Source of the DNA: Alloscardovia sp963543015
Lineage (GTDB): Bacteria > Actinomycetota > Actinomycetes > Actinomycetales > Bifidobacteriaceae
DNA: 64,000 bases
Reading direction: 5' to 3'
NCBI GenBank assembly: GCA_963543015.1
Contig: CAUTYZ010000005.1
Location: forward strand, 1-64,000
In this document: piece after piece, positions 7,606 through 16,909 of the stretch
Numbering within the stretch: the first letter of the stretch is position 1
How the letters are laid out: every line of letters starts with the position of its first letter
The notes under the pieces: generated by a model
What the model saw: the letters and a program-made list of their open reading frames with translations, nothing else
The model's database searches: none
What the model was told of the DNA's origin: nothing
Made by a program: the position numbers and the translations under genes

Positions 7606-10281
7606 TTATCGACCGAGAACTGTCGTACGCAAATCTGCCAACGCAGCGTCAATCTGGCTTGCGTCCTGACCGCCACCCTGTGCGAAGTCAGGCTTGCCGC
7701 CGCCGCCACCGCCAAGCATCTTGGATGCGTTACGAACGAGGTCACCTGCCTTGAGACCCTGCTCACGAGCAGCATCATTCAAAGCAACGATAATTACTGG
7801 AGTACCAGAATCACCAACGCCAGCCAAAGCGACAACTGCAGGCTTATCAGCAGACAATTGTCCACGAATATCCATGACAGCTGCACGCAATGCATCTGTC
7901 GTACCAAACTGGCCGACATTAGCGGTGACTACAGCTACGGAATCTGCCGACTCACGTGCCTGAGCAACGAGAGCAGGAATCTGTGACTTCAGCTGAGACT
8001 CATACAGAGCTGCGAGCTTACGGTCAGATTCCTTCAAGCGTTCCATCAATGTCGCGATACGATCGGAGAGCTCTTCTGGACGTGCATGCATCACATCGGA
8101 AAGCTGAGATACCAACGCATGCTCACGTGCATGGAACTCATATGCCTTCTCACCTACTACTGCATCGACACGGCGTACACCTGTACCCACAGATGCCTCG
8201 CTCATCACAGTGATAGCGCCAATCTTACCGATATAGTCAATGTGTGTACCACCGCACAGCTCACGGCTCCAGCCGTCTTCGCCGATGGATACCACACGAA
8301 CGATATCACCGTACTTTTCGCCGAAGAGGTGCATTGCGCCCAATGCGATAGCATCGTCGAACTTCATTTCTTGAGTGGTGACTGCAAGATTCTCACGAAG
8401 CTTTTCGTTTACTCGTGCTTCTACCGCATTCATAGCCTGCTGGGAAGGTGCAGAAGCCCACTGGAAGTCAAAGCGCAAACGGTTTGGTGCATCTTCAGAA
8501 CCACGCTGTGTAGCCTGTGGACCGAGCTCCTCACGCAATGCCTTATGAACCATGTGAGTTGCAGTGTGAGAACGTGCGATTGCTCCACGACGCTCGATAT
8601 CAATGCTTGCAGTTACTGTTGCATCGACGGTCAAGGTACCTTCTACCAAACGGCACTGATGAACAATCAAATCCTTGATTGGCTTTTGAACGTCATCCAC
8701 TTCCAAAACAGCACCATCATCAGAAAGGATCTCACCCTGATCAGCAAGCTGACCACCAGCCTGTGCATAGAACGGTGTGCGATCCAAAATGACTTCTACT
8801 GTTGCTGGAGCAGTTACTGCTGGAACAGAACCCTTGCCTTCTTGAAGAATGCCGATAACGCGTGCGCGAGATGACATATCGGTGTAGCCAAGGAAGTCGA
8901 TAGGAGCTTCAAGTGACTTCTTCACGTCGTCATACACGCTCAAGTCAACGTTTCCACGCTTCTTGAGAGCATCTGCACGTGCGCGAGCCTTCTGCTCAGC
9001 CATCAAAGAACGGAATGCTTCCTCATCGACCTTGACACCCTGCTCGGAAGCCATTTCCAAAGTCAATTCAATTGGGAAGCCATATGTATCGTGCAAAGCA
9101 AATGCATCAGCACCGGAAACCTGAGTTCCTTCATTCTTTGCCTTCGATACAGCAACATCCAAAATGGTTGTACCGTTATCCAATGTACGGCGGAAAGCGT
9201 CTTCCTCACCGTATGCAGCATTTTCAATGTCTGGGAAGGACTCATTCAAGTCTGGGTAGCTTGCGTTCATCACAGACTTCGATACTGGCATCAAGTGTGG
9301 CAAAACTTCCTCTTGAACGCCGAGCATCTTCATCGAGCGCATCGTACGACGCAACAAACGACGCAGAACGTAACCACGGCCTTCATTCGAAGGACGAACG
9401 CCATCGCTCATAATCATGAGAGCGGAACGTACATGGTCAGCAACGACACGGAAGCGAACATCATCAGCTTCGTTTTCGCCGTACTTCAAGCCAGAAAGCT
9501 TCTCTGCTGCTTCGATAACAGGGAACATTTCATCAGTTTCGTAAATGTTCTCCTTGCCCTGAAGCAAGTAAGCTACACGCTCAAGACCCATACCTGTATC
9601 GATGTTCTTATTTGCAAGTTCACCAACGATATGAAGATCGGTCTTGGACTTGACGTTGTCTACTTCGTAATTTTCGAAAACTAAATCCCAAATTTCGGTG
9701 TAACGGTTTTCGTCAGCGATAGGGCCGCCTTCCTTACCGTACTGAGGGCCACGATCGACGTAAATTTCCGAGCATGGACCGCCAGGACCAGGACCACCCA
9801 TAGTCCAGAAGTTATCTTCCATGCCCATAATCTGCATGTGCTCTGGATCCATACCTTCATTGCGCCAAATAGCACGAGCTTCGTCATCATCGGTAAAAGT
9901 CGTTACCCACAACTTTTCAGGGGCAAAACCGTAGCCGCCCTGATCTTGTGGAGTGGTCAGCAATTCCCATGCATAGTGAATTGCTTCTTCCTTAAAATAA
10001 TCACCAAAGGAGAAGTTTCCGAGCATCTGGAAGAAGGTACCGTGACGAGTGGTCTTACCAACTTCATCGATATCCAATGTACGTACACACTTCTGGTTGC
10101 TCGTCATGCGTGTACGTGGTGGAGTCTGTTCACCGAGCAAATATGGAACAAATGGCACCATACCTGCGATAGTGAACAAAGTCGTTGGGTTTGGGGAAAT
10201 CAATGATGCCGATGGGACGACAAGATGACCGTTCTTCTCAAAATATCCCGTATACCGTTGTGCAATTTCCGACGTGCGCAT
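7606..10281 (-). CDS. alaS: Alanyl-tRNA synthetase
   Basis: 891 residues, full length. The class II catalytic domain starts MRTSEIAQRYTGYFEKNGH and includes TRMTSNQKCVRTLDIDEVG and the motif 3 region GMGLERVA. The editing domain has HTATH and, nearer the C-terminus, CGGTH as zinc ligands. The C-terminal DHHA1-like domain ends with a glycine run and GGGQDASQID, as usual. It charges tRNA-Ala and clears mischarged Ser and Gly. AAGGAG lies 11 bases upstream of the start. The 232 bases before it hold a small GAGCGC/GCGCTC hairpin near 10311-10328; I see no T-box. Confidence 0.98.
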   Translation of the reverse strand: MRTSEIAQRYTGYFEKNGHLVVPSASLISPNPTTLFTIAGMVPFVPYLLGEQTPPRTRMTSNQKCVRTLDIDEVGKTTRHGTFFQMLGNFSFGDYFKEEAIHYAWELLTTPQDQGGYGFAPEKLWVTTFTDDDEARAIWRNEGMDPEHMQIMGMEDNFWTMGGPGPGGPCSEIYVDRGPQYGKEGGPIADENRYTEIWDLVFENYEVDNVKSKTDLHIVGELANKNIDTGMGLERVAYLLQGKENIYETDEMFPVIEAAEKLSGLKYGENEADDVRFRVVADHVRSALMIMSDGVRPSNEGRGYVLRRLLRRTMRSMKMLGVQEEVLPHLMPVSKSVMNASYPDLNESFPDIENAAYGEEDAFRRTLDNGTTILDVAVSKAKNEGTQVSGADAFALHDTYGFPIELTLEMASEQGVKVDEEAFRSLMAEQKARARADALKKRGNVDLSVYDDVKKSLEAPIDFLGYTDMSSRARVIGILQEGKGSVPAVTAPATVEVILDRTPFYAQAGGQLADQGEILSDDGAVLEVDDVQKPIKDLIVHQCRLVEGTLTVDATVTASIDIERRGAIARSHTATHMVHKALREELGPQATQRGSEDAPNRLRFDFQWASAPSQQAMNAVEARVNEKLRENLAVTTQEMKFDDAIALGAMHLFGEKYGDIVRVVSIGEDGWSRELCGGTHIDYIGKIGAITVMSEASVGTGVRRVDAVVGEKAYEFHAREHALVSQLSDVMHARPEELSDRIATLMERLKESDRKLAALYESQLKSQIPALVAQARESADSVAVVTANVGQFGTTDALRAAVMDIRGQLSADKPAVVALAGVGDSGTPVIIVALNDAAREQGLKAGDLVRNASKMLGGGGGGKPDFAQGGGQDASQIDAALADLRTTVLGR

Positions 10282-10513
10282 AAAAGCGTATGCTCCTTGT
10301 CATATCTTGAGCGCTCAATGGGCGCTCTTTAGCGTCTTTTCTGTTAAAAGTCTGTTTAAAATCCGTTAAATGCTGCGTTCTGAATTCCAGCGTTCCGTAG
10401 TTCCTCCTGAAGCCACAATAATATGCATGCCACGCATATGTGACCACACGCGCACTACACGAGCTCCATATCGTGGCTCCGTACTGCGGGTTTTATGAAC
10501 GCTTACCGTACCT

Positions 10514-10738
10514 TTAAGCATAGGTACTGTTCATTTCGTCTTCTTTTTCTGTGCGGAACTTATTGAAGTCCTCCAGCAAAGATCCCAGCGTTCGCAATGC
10601 GACATTGTCTTGATCAGGACCAAGGACAAATTCGCGGGCCATACGTGGCGTGTGGGCTCGAACATAGGCTTGCGCTTTGCTCGCGATAACCAGACCTGTT
10701 CCCAGTCCTACGAGGAACCAGAAGATTCGTTTAAACAT
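10514..10738 (-). CDS. Small membrane protein (DUF6167-like)
   Basis: 74 residues with one N-terminal TM (FWFLVGLGTGLVIASKAQAYV) and a charged tail containing EDFNKFRTEKEDEM. Small proteins of this build sit between DUF948 proteins and alaS in many actinobacteria; the DUF6167 assignment is from memory of that context and the GLGTGL..SKA pattern. It follows the DUF948 gene by 14 bases, so they form an operon, possibly running on into alaS. Function unknown. Confidence 0.65.
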   Translation of the reverse strand: MFKRIFWFLVGLGTGLVIASKAQAYVRAHTPRMAREFVLGPDQDNVALRTLGSLLEDFNKFRTEKEDEMNSTYA

Positions 10739-10752
10739 ATATCCCCTCGTCC

Positions 10753-11181
10753 CTACTTATCACTCGTATCGGTTGCGCTTGTCTGACCTGCGGCTGAGTC
10801 TTTGTCAGCTGTCTGTGACGTACCATCAGTTTTATTGACAAAGCCCTTAAAAGTTTGCTGAGCAGCATAAATTGCTGATGCTACCTTAATAACTGGCTTA
10901 CCCAGAACTGCTCCGTACAAATCAGTCAACGCACCAATATTGTTCGCTGTAGTCGATGCAGCAGAGGAAATATTGTTGACGTCTTCCAGTGACTGATTCA
11001 CCTTCTGAACAGTTGTCACGCTCTCATCAAGTGCTGGAATCGCATGATCGCCAGTATCTTTAACGGTTTCGGCAATCTGATCAAACAACTTGCCCAACCG
11101 AATGAGAGGATAAATAATAAAGCCCGCAAGAATCGCAAAAACGATTGCAACGATAAGGCTCGCTATCTGTCCAAGATCCAT
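10753..11181 (-). CDS. DUF948 family membrane protein
   Basis: 142 residues. One N-terminal TM (IASLIVAIVFAILAGFIIYPLIRLG), then a heptad-like helical region (ITETV..TVQKVNQSLEDVNNISSA pattern), then a low-complexity Thr/Ser/Asp-rich tail. This is the build of DUF948 proteins, which are predicted to be membrane-anchored coiled coils of unknown role. It lies upstream of the small membrane protein and alaS on the same strand. Tail composition suggests disorder. Confidence 0.75.
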   Translation of the reverse strand: MDLGQIASLIVAIVFAILAGFIIYPLIRLGKLFDQIAETVKDTGDHAIPALDESVTTVQKVNQSLEDVNNISSAASTTANNIGALTDLYGAVLGKPVIKVASAIYAAQQTFKGFVNKTDGTSQTADKDSAAGQTSATDTSDK

Positions 11182-11323
11182 CCCGTGTCTCCTTGATCAT
11201 ACTGAGATCATACTGATCGCTGTAATGACATTCTTGAACAAGGCTACCACTAGGCGTAGGCGGCACGGGACACCTCGCACCGCCGTCACGCTCAGGGCAT
11301 ATCATCACCCTAATTACCGCACA

Positions 11324-12013
11324 TTATTCATTGCACACGATAATGGTCATTGCCTTGTCAAAGTCCTCTTGTGTAGGATCAAAATCAATGCGTGTAATAC
11401 TTCCATTAGCCGGACGAACTGTCAAATCCACTGAGCTTGGAGCTGCCTGGCTGAAACGCTGAAGCAAACTGAGCAAAGTATTTCCGTGAGCGATGACTAA
11501 TACATTGCTGTCATCATGAACGCTTCGAGACTTTCCGATAATGCGGTATCCGCGTTCCACACGCTTCCAATATTCCTCATTATTTTCGGCATGATGGAAT
11601 GGATCTGCTTCTTTGAGGAAATCACGTGTCGCATCCGGACCATATTTTGCAATAATGTCCGCATACGTTGGAGCATCGTGAGGAGCTCCTGCTGCCCACC
11701 ATGCTTCGTTCATATCGCGGCCTTCAAAGTATCCATAGAATTGTTCACGCAATTCCATATGCGCTTGTGCTTCTTCCAATTTGCTGAAGCGCGCGCTTTC
11801 ATTGCGCTGCAAAATTATGTGTGCAGTTTGCTGAGCACGTGTCGTATCAGAGCAAAAAGCTGCATCAAATTTAACGCGAGCTAGTTTCTCCCCTGCGCGA
11901 ACAGCATCGTTCTTTCCATCAAGGGTCAACGGCGAGTTTGACCAGCCTTGCAAGCGATTGTAGAGATTAAAGTATGTTCGTCCGTGACGTACAAGATAAA
12001 GATGAATTGCCAT
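11324..12013 (-). CDS. Histidine phosphatase (phosphoglycerate mutase-like) family protein
   Basis: 229 residues. The catalytic LVRHGRT is at residues 7-13 with ERLQGWS-like NRLQGWSNSPLT after it; CSDTTRAQQTAHI and the second histidine in NVLVIAHGNTL complete the active site. An insertion near residue 75-150 (EQFYGYFEGRDMNEAWW) gives the protein its size. Members are dephosphorylating enzymes or cofactor-dependent mutases with diverse substrates; the substrate cannot be told. It diverges from the holin-like gene with only 29 bases between the two starts, so their promoters must overlap the coding ends. Confidence 0.88.
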   Translation of the reverse strand: MAIHLYLVRHGRTYFNLYNRLQGWSNSPLTLDGKNDAVRAGEKLARVKFDAAFCSDTTRAQQTAHIILQRNESARFSKLEEAQAHMELREQFYGYFEGRDMNEAWWAAGAPHDAPTYADIIAKYGPDATRDFLKEADPFHHAENNEEYWKRVERGYRIIGKSRSVHDDSNVLVIAHGNTLLSLLQRFSQAAPSSVDLTVRPANGSITRIDFDPTQEDFDKAMTIIVCNE

Positions 12014-12042
12014 GTAATAACTTTATCGCTTATGATAAACGC

Positions 12043-12408
12043 ATGACACGTTTTCTTATGAATTGGTTAATTTTAACAATCGCAACTGGCGTTACTGAAT
12101 GGCTTTTGCCTGGAATCAACACTGTGGGAACCCAGCCATGGATTGCTTTCGGTAGCTTTGCGCTCTTTATGGCGCTTATTAACGCTTCAATTAAGCCTCT
12201 TTTGCATCTGCTTGCTATCCCATTTACTATTTTTACTTTTGGCCTGGGTGCGTTAATTATTAACGCTGTGTGCTTCGAGATGGCATCAAATCTTTCTAAT
12301 AACGTCTTCGGCACGGGTATCACATCCCAAGGCTTGGGCTGGTCCATTATGGGCGCAATTGTCGTGTCCATTGTCTCGTCCATGCTCAGCTTCATCGCTG
12401 CAGACTAA
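12043..12408 (+). CDS. 4-TM phage-holin-like / YvlD family membrane protein
   Basis: 121 residues, four hydrophobic segments. It starts MTRFLMNWLILTIATGVTEW and contains ALINASIKPLLHLLAIPFT, the typical motif of the mycobacterial-type four-TM holin superfamily (YvlD, DUF4349-independent). In non-phage settings these proteins have unknown function; nothing around suggests a prophage. The ATG at 12043 was chosen because the longer open frame from 11974 overlaps the divergent phosphatase start. Confidence 0.8.
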   Translation: MTRFLMNWLILTIATGVTEWLLPGINTVGTQPWIAFGSFALFMALINASIKPLLHLLAIPFTIFTFGLGALIINAVCFEMASNLSNNVFGTGITSQGLGWSIMGAIVVSIVSSMLSFIAAD

Positions 12409-12455
12409 ACTCAACGTTCACAATTTTAATCGTTCTATATTTTTCTATATTTTAT

Positions 12456-12486
12456 CGTGTATGCCTCAGCGCATACACGGTTTTTT
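12456..12486 (+). terminator. Rho-independent terminator of the holin-like gene
   Basis: Arms CGTGTATGC and GCATACACG around a CTCAGC loop, followed by GTTTTTT. It is 48 bases after the stop codon at 12408. The 310-base gap 12409-12718 holds this and the rpsD terminator and nothing else I can see. Confidence 0.88.
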
Positions 12487-12597
12487 ATTGTGATTTCTTC
12501 TTATTGCAGCGTGCCTTTTGTGGCGCTCCTTTTGTGTCGCTACGTTTGTGGTGCGCTGTTTGCATCTCCCAGCATTTCGCGTAAACCCGCTCTCGAG

Positions 12598-12639
12598 AAA
12601 AACACAAACCACCGCTCCATAAGGAAACGGTGGCTTGTG
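12598..12639 (-). terminator. Rho-independent terminator of rpsD
   Basis: Read on the minus strand, a strong hairpin (CACAA/TTGTG and CCACCG/CGGTGG arms, plus coordinates 12603-12639) is followed by TTTTT (12598-12602). It lies about 80 bases beyond the rpsD stop. Confidence 0.88.
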
Positions 12640-12718
12640 CTGTATGTAAGTATGCCGTAATAGTTGTTTCGTTTCTGCTGCGGATTGTGCCGTGTAAACA
12701 ACAGAAACACAGTTCTTT

Positions 12719-13345
12719 TTAGCGAGAGTAGTGTTCGACCACGTACTGAATGTTTACAGTTACTGGGATCTCTTCTACTTCTGGCTTACGAGTCAAGGTA
12801 GCCTTGAGAGCTGCCAAGTTGACATCGAGGTAGCCTGGAACTGCAGGGAGAACGTCGCGGTGTACACCTTCTGCTGCTGCCTGGAATGGCTCCATGGTCT
12901 GGCTCTTTGGCTTAACCTGAATGGTCTGGTCTGGCTTTACATGGTAGCTTGGGCGATCCACAATGTTTCCATCAACGAGGATGTGACGGTGAACAACGAA
13001 CTGACGAGCCTGTGCGGTGGTGCGAGCGAAGCCTGCACGAAGCACGAGAGCATCAAGACGAGATTCGAGGTTTACCAACATTGCGTTACCGGTCTGACCA
13101 GCTTCGCGACGGGACTTTTCATAAATCGCACGCATCTGCTTTTCAGAGATGCCGTACTGTGCGCGAAGACGCTGCTTCTCGCGCAAACGTACTGCGTAAT
13201 CGGACTCTGCACGACGACGATCGCGACCATGTTCACCTGGACCATATGGACGCTTTTCGAAGATACGCTGAGCCTTTGGGGTCAAAGCGATGCCGAGAGC
13301 GCGAGAAAGACGCACCTGACGGCGTGCACGCTGTATCTTAGTCAT
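12719..13345 (-). CDS. rpsD: 30S ribosomal protein S4
   Basis: 208 residues, normal length. Starts MTKIQRARRQVRLSRALG, with RPYGPGEHG and the C-terminal S4 RNA-binding domain NLESRLDALVLRAGFARTTAQ and VHRHILVDG. It binds the 5' domain of 16S rRNA early in 30S assembly. As in bifidobacteria it is a single gene outside the main ribosomal operons. It has its own terminator, and its 324-base upstream gap has several hairpins that could serve S4 autoregulation. No zinc-knuckle cysteines are seen, so it is the C- form. Confidence 0.98.
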   Translation of the reverse strand: MTKIQRARRQVRLSRALGIALTPKAQRIFEKRPYGPGEHGRDRRRAESDYAVRLREKQRLRAQYGISEKQMRAIYEKSRREAGQTGNAMLVNLESRLDALVLRAGFARTTAQARQFVVHRHILVDGNIVDRPSYHVKPDQTIQVKPKSQTMEPFQAAAEGVHRDVLPAVPGYLDVNLAALKATLTRKPEVEEIPVTVNIQYVVEHYSR

Positions 13346-13669
13346 TTATTTTTCCTTCTGTTGTAGATAAGCAAGATGAATCTACTTATGTAAATTCACC
13401 GAGTCAGCCACTCCTGCGCTTAGCGCCGAGCATATTCCACTCGACGTGTAATGACTCCTCGGAAACCGCAAATTTTCTGAGGTGTCACCGACCCGCAGAC
13501 GGGCCAAGACTCCAGAGTTGTTTATCGAGTTTTCACTCGACACACAACGTATTCGAGTTTACAATGCGTTATCTACAAAACATGTGGCCGGTATGACATC
13601 ACATCACGACCGACCACAGTAGTGTCTCTCTCATCTCAGATGCTGCGTTGCGCCGAGTCTACAACTTTC
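13346..13669 (-). promoter_or_regulatory. Candidate structured leader and promoter region of rpsD
   Basis: A 324-base gene-free stretch upstream of rpsD. Three short hairpins are visible: CCTCGGAAA/TTTTCTGAGG (13457-13482), CCCG/CGGG (13492-13503) and TCGAGT/ACTCGA inside a larger GTTGT/ACAAC pairing (about 13515-13548). GTAGATAA and TTATCTAC repeats lie at the two ends. S4 represses its own synthesis through leader RNA in several bacteria, so a regulatory leader is plausible, but I could not match a known class or a clear promoter. Confidence 0.35.
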
Positions 13670-16651
13670 CTACAGCTTTTCGACAGGCGCGAGACGAATC
13701 ATCAAACGTTTCGTGCCAGTCGAGCCAAAGTCCACAACCATCACTGAGTTGCGTCCCTTATCTTCCAAAGCGATAACCGTTCCCAGACCATACTCATCGT
13801 GAGTAATTTTGTCTCCGACCGAGAAATCGCTCAACGTATACTTTGGGGCGTCCTCAGCGTGTGCAGCGCGAGCATTACCAGCGCCACGTGAAGCTGCTGC
13901 TCCAGCCGAAAGCCTCGAGGTTTTCACCTTGCCTGACTTGGAGGATGCACTTCCAGCACTATATCCAGATTCAGAACCGTAATAAGATCCGGACGAGTTG
14001 CGCGCTGAACGCGATGCTCCCGCGCTGCTTGTACCGTACCGCATGGTAGATGACTGTCCACCGTAAGAATTTCCACGTGTTTTCTTCGCGCTTCCATACG
14101 ACTCACTTGAGGAATTCCCGTACGAGCTTCCATATCGAGATCCGCGACCGCGGGAGGAATTTCCGTACGAATTTCCATAGGAGTTTCCGTAAGAACTACT
14201 ACCATACGTCGATTTTCCGTACCCATCCGACCATGATGAGGTGTAATCATCATAATCGTCAAAAGTGTCAAATTCATCGTCTGAATTATCCCAGCTATTG
14301 CGCATGCGTTCCATCGTGGATTCTTTGCGTTCCCAATGGATAAGCTCAGGTGGGATTTCGTCCAAGAATTGACTTGGCATCATGTCGGACGCCTGTCCCC
14401 ACTGAGAGCGTACCGCAGCACGGGTCACATATAATTTTCTCTGTGCGCGCGTGATGCCCACATAAGCCAGACGGCGTTCTTCCGACAATTCCTTCTCATC
14501 CTCGATGCTTCTCGAATGAGGGAAAGTTCCTTGCTCCATGCCCGGAAGGAAGACGACTGGATACTCCAAGCCCTTCGCAGTATGCAAGGTCATGAGAGTT
14601 ACTGTTCCGCGGTCTTCCCCATCGCTTGGCAATTGGTCAGAATCAGCCACAAGTGCTGTCGTTTCCAAGAATCCTGCAAGAGTTGCATCAGGAGTATTCT
14701 GCTCATACTCCGCGGCAACAGACTGCAGCTGGCTCAAATTATCGACACGTGTCGCATCCTGAGGATCTTGAGATTGACGTAATTCGTCAATTAAGCCTGA
14801 TTTATCCAGTACTTCCGCGATGATTTCGCTCGGGTGAGAATCATGCTCGACAGCAAAACTACGCAAAGACCGCATAAGATCCCTAAAAGCAATAATGCCA
14901 TTACGTGTGCGCGCAGAAATTGCTGAATTATTTTCGACGAATTCAATCGCACTCCAGAACGTATCGCCACGAGACGCGGCATCATCATTGAGCAGAGCCT
15001 CTGCTCGAGCGCCTAATCCACGCTTCGGGACGTTCAAAATTCGACGAGTATTCACATCATCTGCTGGGTTTGCGATGGCTTGCACATATGCCATTGCATC
15101 CTTAACTTCTCGACGCTCATAGAATCGAGTACCGCCGACGAGCTGATACGGGATGCCTGCATTGATAAGCGCCTCTTCAATTGAGCGCGACTGAGCATTT
15201 GCGCGATACATAACGGAAATTTGCGAGTACGAGTACTCCCCTTCGCCTTCCAAGCGAGCAATTTCCGTCGCAATCCATTGAGCTTCCTGCTGGGCATTGT
15301 CAGCAGCATACCCAATGATGCGCGAGCCCTCTCCCAAATCCGTCCACAGCTTCTTAGGCGTGCGGTTCGAATTGCGCGAAATAACCGCATTTGCAGCATC
15401 CAAAATTGTTTGAGTGGAACGATAATTCCGCTCAAGCATAATGGTTCGAGCGTTATCAAAATCTTTCTCAAAGTCCAAAATATTCGAAATATCTGCGCCG
15501 CGGAAAGCATAAATAGACTGATCTGAATCGCCGACGGCAGTAACCCATGCAGGACGAATATTTGGCGTAGCTTCAGGAAGCTCCTTACTTGCCAAAAGAC
15601 GGATAAGCACATACTGTGCGTGGTTCGTATCCTGATACTCATCGACGAAAATAAAGCTGAAACGACGACGATAAAATTCAAGAGCCTCGCGGTCAGTTCG
15701 CAAAAGTTCAACCGTACGAGTCAACAAATCATCAAAATCTACCGAGTTTGCAGCACGCAAACGATGCTGATACTCCGCGTAGCATACGGCGAAAACTTCC
15801 TCATTATTGCCTAAATTCGCGATATGCTGACCCGTTCGACCTGGAACATAATCAGATGCCACGTGCTGAAGAGCTTCTTTCCAGCCAATAAGCTGATTCT
15901 TATAATCCGAAATGGCACTCAGCACGCTACGCGGGGTGTATCGCTTGGGATCAATATTGAGTTCCGCCTCGATAAGTTTAATCAGACGCTCGCAATCCGC
16001 AGTGTCATAAATAGAGAATCCAGATTTAAGACCAATTGCCTCACCATGCCTGCGCAAAATGCGTACACATGCCGAGTGGAAAGTCGATACCCACATCTTT
16101 TGCGCTGCAGAACCGATAAGAGCACCCAGACGTTCCTTCATTTCTGCGGCTGCTTTATTCGTAAAGGTAATAGCCAAAATCTGACTTGGGTAGGCATGCC
16201 ATTGTGCCAATGTCCACGCGATACGACGTGTCAATACGCGAGTCTTTCCAGAGCCTGCGCCTGCACCAATGAGCAATGCTGGTCCTTCATATCGCACGGC
16301 TTCATCTTGCTGTTTATTCAGCCCAGCGACGAGGTCTTGCGAATTTGCATAGAAATTCGCTGCAGATTCAGCAGGCGTAGCGTACGACTGTGCTGACTGA
16401 GGCTGCTGCCTGTGCATACGCTGTGGTTGTTGCGGACGCTGCAGACGCTGCGAATTCTCCGCTGCAAACCCATCCGCGAAACCGTCTGTATATCCCTCGC
16501 CATACTTCCCATACGACGAACTCTCTTCATGAGTTTCATCGCGATCATTCGTATAATTTCCATACGATGATGCGTATGACGATGCGTAGGATGACGACAA
16601 TTCATCCTCGGAAAAACCATCAAAACTGAAACCTGATTGTGAGAAGCTCAT
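13670..16651 (-). CDS. pcrA: UvrD/PcrA-type superfamily 1 DNA helicase with low-complexity tails
   Basis: 993 residues. Helicase motifs in order: LNKQQDEAV (Q motif), Walker A GAGAGSGKTRV near 130, FVDEYQDTN, GDSDQSIYAFRGAD, LERNYRST, and TLHTAKGLEYPVVF near 690. The last 50 residues form the PcrA C-terminal Tudor-like domain (VGDKITHDEYGLGTVIALED), which in other bacteria contacts RNA polymerase. It is a 3'-5' helicase in repair and replication. Unusual parts: the first 100 residues are rich in Ser, Tyr, Gln (SYASSYASSYG, QRPQQPQ), and about residues 780-930 are a Tyr/Gly/Ser/Asn/Arg tract with repeated YGNS units. PcrA is normally 720-800 residues, so roughly 200 are added low-complexity sequence. 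Confidence 0.95.
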   Translation of the reverse strand: MSFSQSGFSFDGFSEDELSSSYASSYASSYGNYTNDRDETHEESSSYGKYGEGYTDGFADGFAAENSQRLQRPQQPQRMHRQQPQSAQSYATPAESAANFYANSQDLVAGLNKQQDEAVRYEGPALLIGAGAGSGKTRVLTRRIAWTLAQWHAYPSQILAITFTNKAAAEMKERLGALIGSAAQKMWVSTFHSACVRILRRHGEAIGLKSGFSIYDTADCERLIKLIEAELNIDPKRYTPRSVLSAISDYKNQLIGWKEALQHVASDYVPGRTGQHIANLGNNEEVFAVCYAEYQHRLRAANSVDFDDLLTRTVELLRTDREALEFYRRRFSFIFVDEYQDTNHAQYVLIRLLASKELPEATPNIRPAWVTAVGDSDQSIYAFRGADISNILDFEKDFDNARTIMLERNYRSTQTILDAANAVISRNSNRTPKKLWTDLGEGSRIIGYAADNAQQEAQWIATEIARLEGEGEYSYSQISVMYRANAQSRSIEEALINAGIPYQLVGGTRFYERREVKDAMAYVQAIANPADDVNTRRILNVPKRGLGARAEALLNDDAASRGDTFWSAIEFVENNSAISARTRNGIIAFRDLMRSLRSFAVEHDSHPSEIIAEVLDKSGLIDELRQSQDPQDATRVDNLSQLQSVAAEYEQNTPDATLAGFLETTALVADSDQLPSDGEDRGTVTLMTLHTAKGLEYPVVFLPGMEQGTFPHSRSIEDEKELSEERRLAYVGITRAQRKLYVTRAAVRSQWGQASDMMPSQFLDEIPPELIHWERKESTMERMRNSWDNSDDEFDTFDDYDDYTSSWSDGYGKSTYGSSSYGNSYGNSYGNSSRGRGSRYGSSYGNSSSESYGSAKKTRGNSYGGQSSTMRYGTSSAGASRSARNSSGSYYGSESGYSAGSASSKSGKVKTSRLSAGAAASRGAGNARAAHAEDAPKYTLSDFSVGDKITHDEYGLGTVIALEDKGRNSVMVVDFGSTGTKRLMIRLAPVEKL

Positions 16652-16831
16652 TGCTCTTTTTTAGCACATGAGGCTTACACTTCGAGGTACATTTATGCAC
16701 TGACTTCATGTTTCGCGACCCCGTATCAGCGTTTCGTTCACCGCGCAGCCTGCACTGAACTCACGCTCTACTCACACTCTATTCTCGTCAGCTCTGCGCG
16801 TTAAGCTATACACATAATTTTCCGTTACTAA

Positions 16832-16888
16832 TCTCTGATGGAGTATGCGCGATTTTCCATCGCACAGCATGAACAGCACTATCAGAGA
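16832..16888 (+). promoter_or_regulatory. Candidate structured 5' leader of xpt
   Basis: An outer perfect 8-bp stem (TCTCTGAT 16832-16839 with ATCAGAGA 16881-16888) encloses an inner hairpin near TGCGCGAT/ATCGCA (16846-16864). It ends 21 bases before the xpt start. xpt genes are often controlled by purine riboswitches, but the conserved core of the guanine class is not visible, so only an unclassified leader can be claimed. Confidence 0.35.
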
Positions 16889-16909
16889 CTGAAGAAGAAT
16901 TGAGTTTTC

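Noticed and set aside
8086..8874. 262-residue plus-strand frame opposite alaS
   Set aside because: Antisense of alaS; Cys-rich composition typical of shadow frames here.
10282..10513. T-box leader for alaS
   Set aside because: No specifier loop or T-box sequence was seen; only a short GAGCGC/GCGCTC hairpin.
12043..12408. Prophage, based on the holin-like protein
   Set aside because: No other phage gene is nearby; this holin-like superfamily is common in chromosomes without phage.
16652..16909. Guanine/purine riboswitch upstream of xpt
   Set aside because: The conserved loop and junction bases of that class could not be found; only a generic stem-loop leader is listed.
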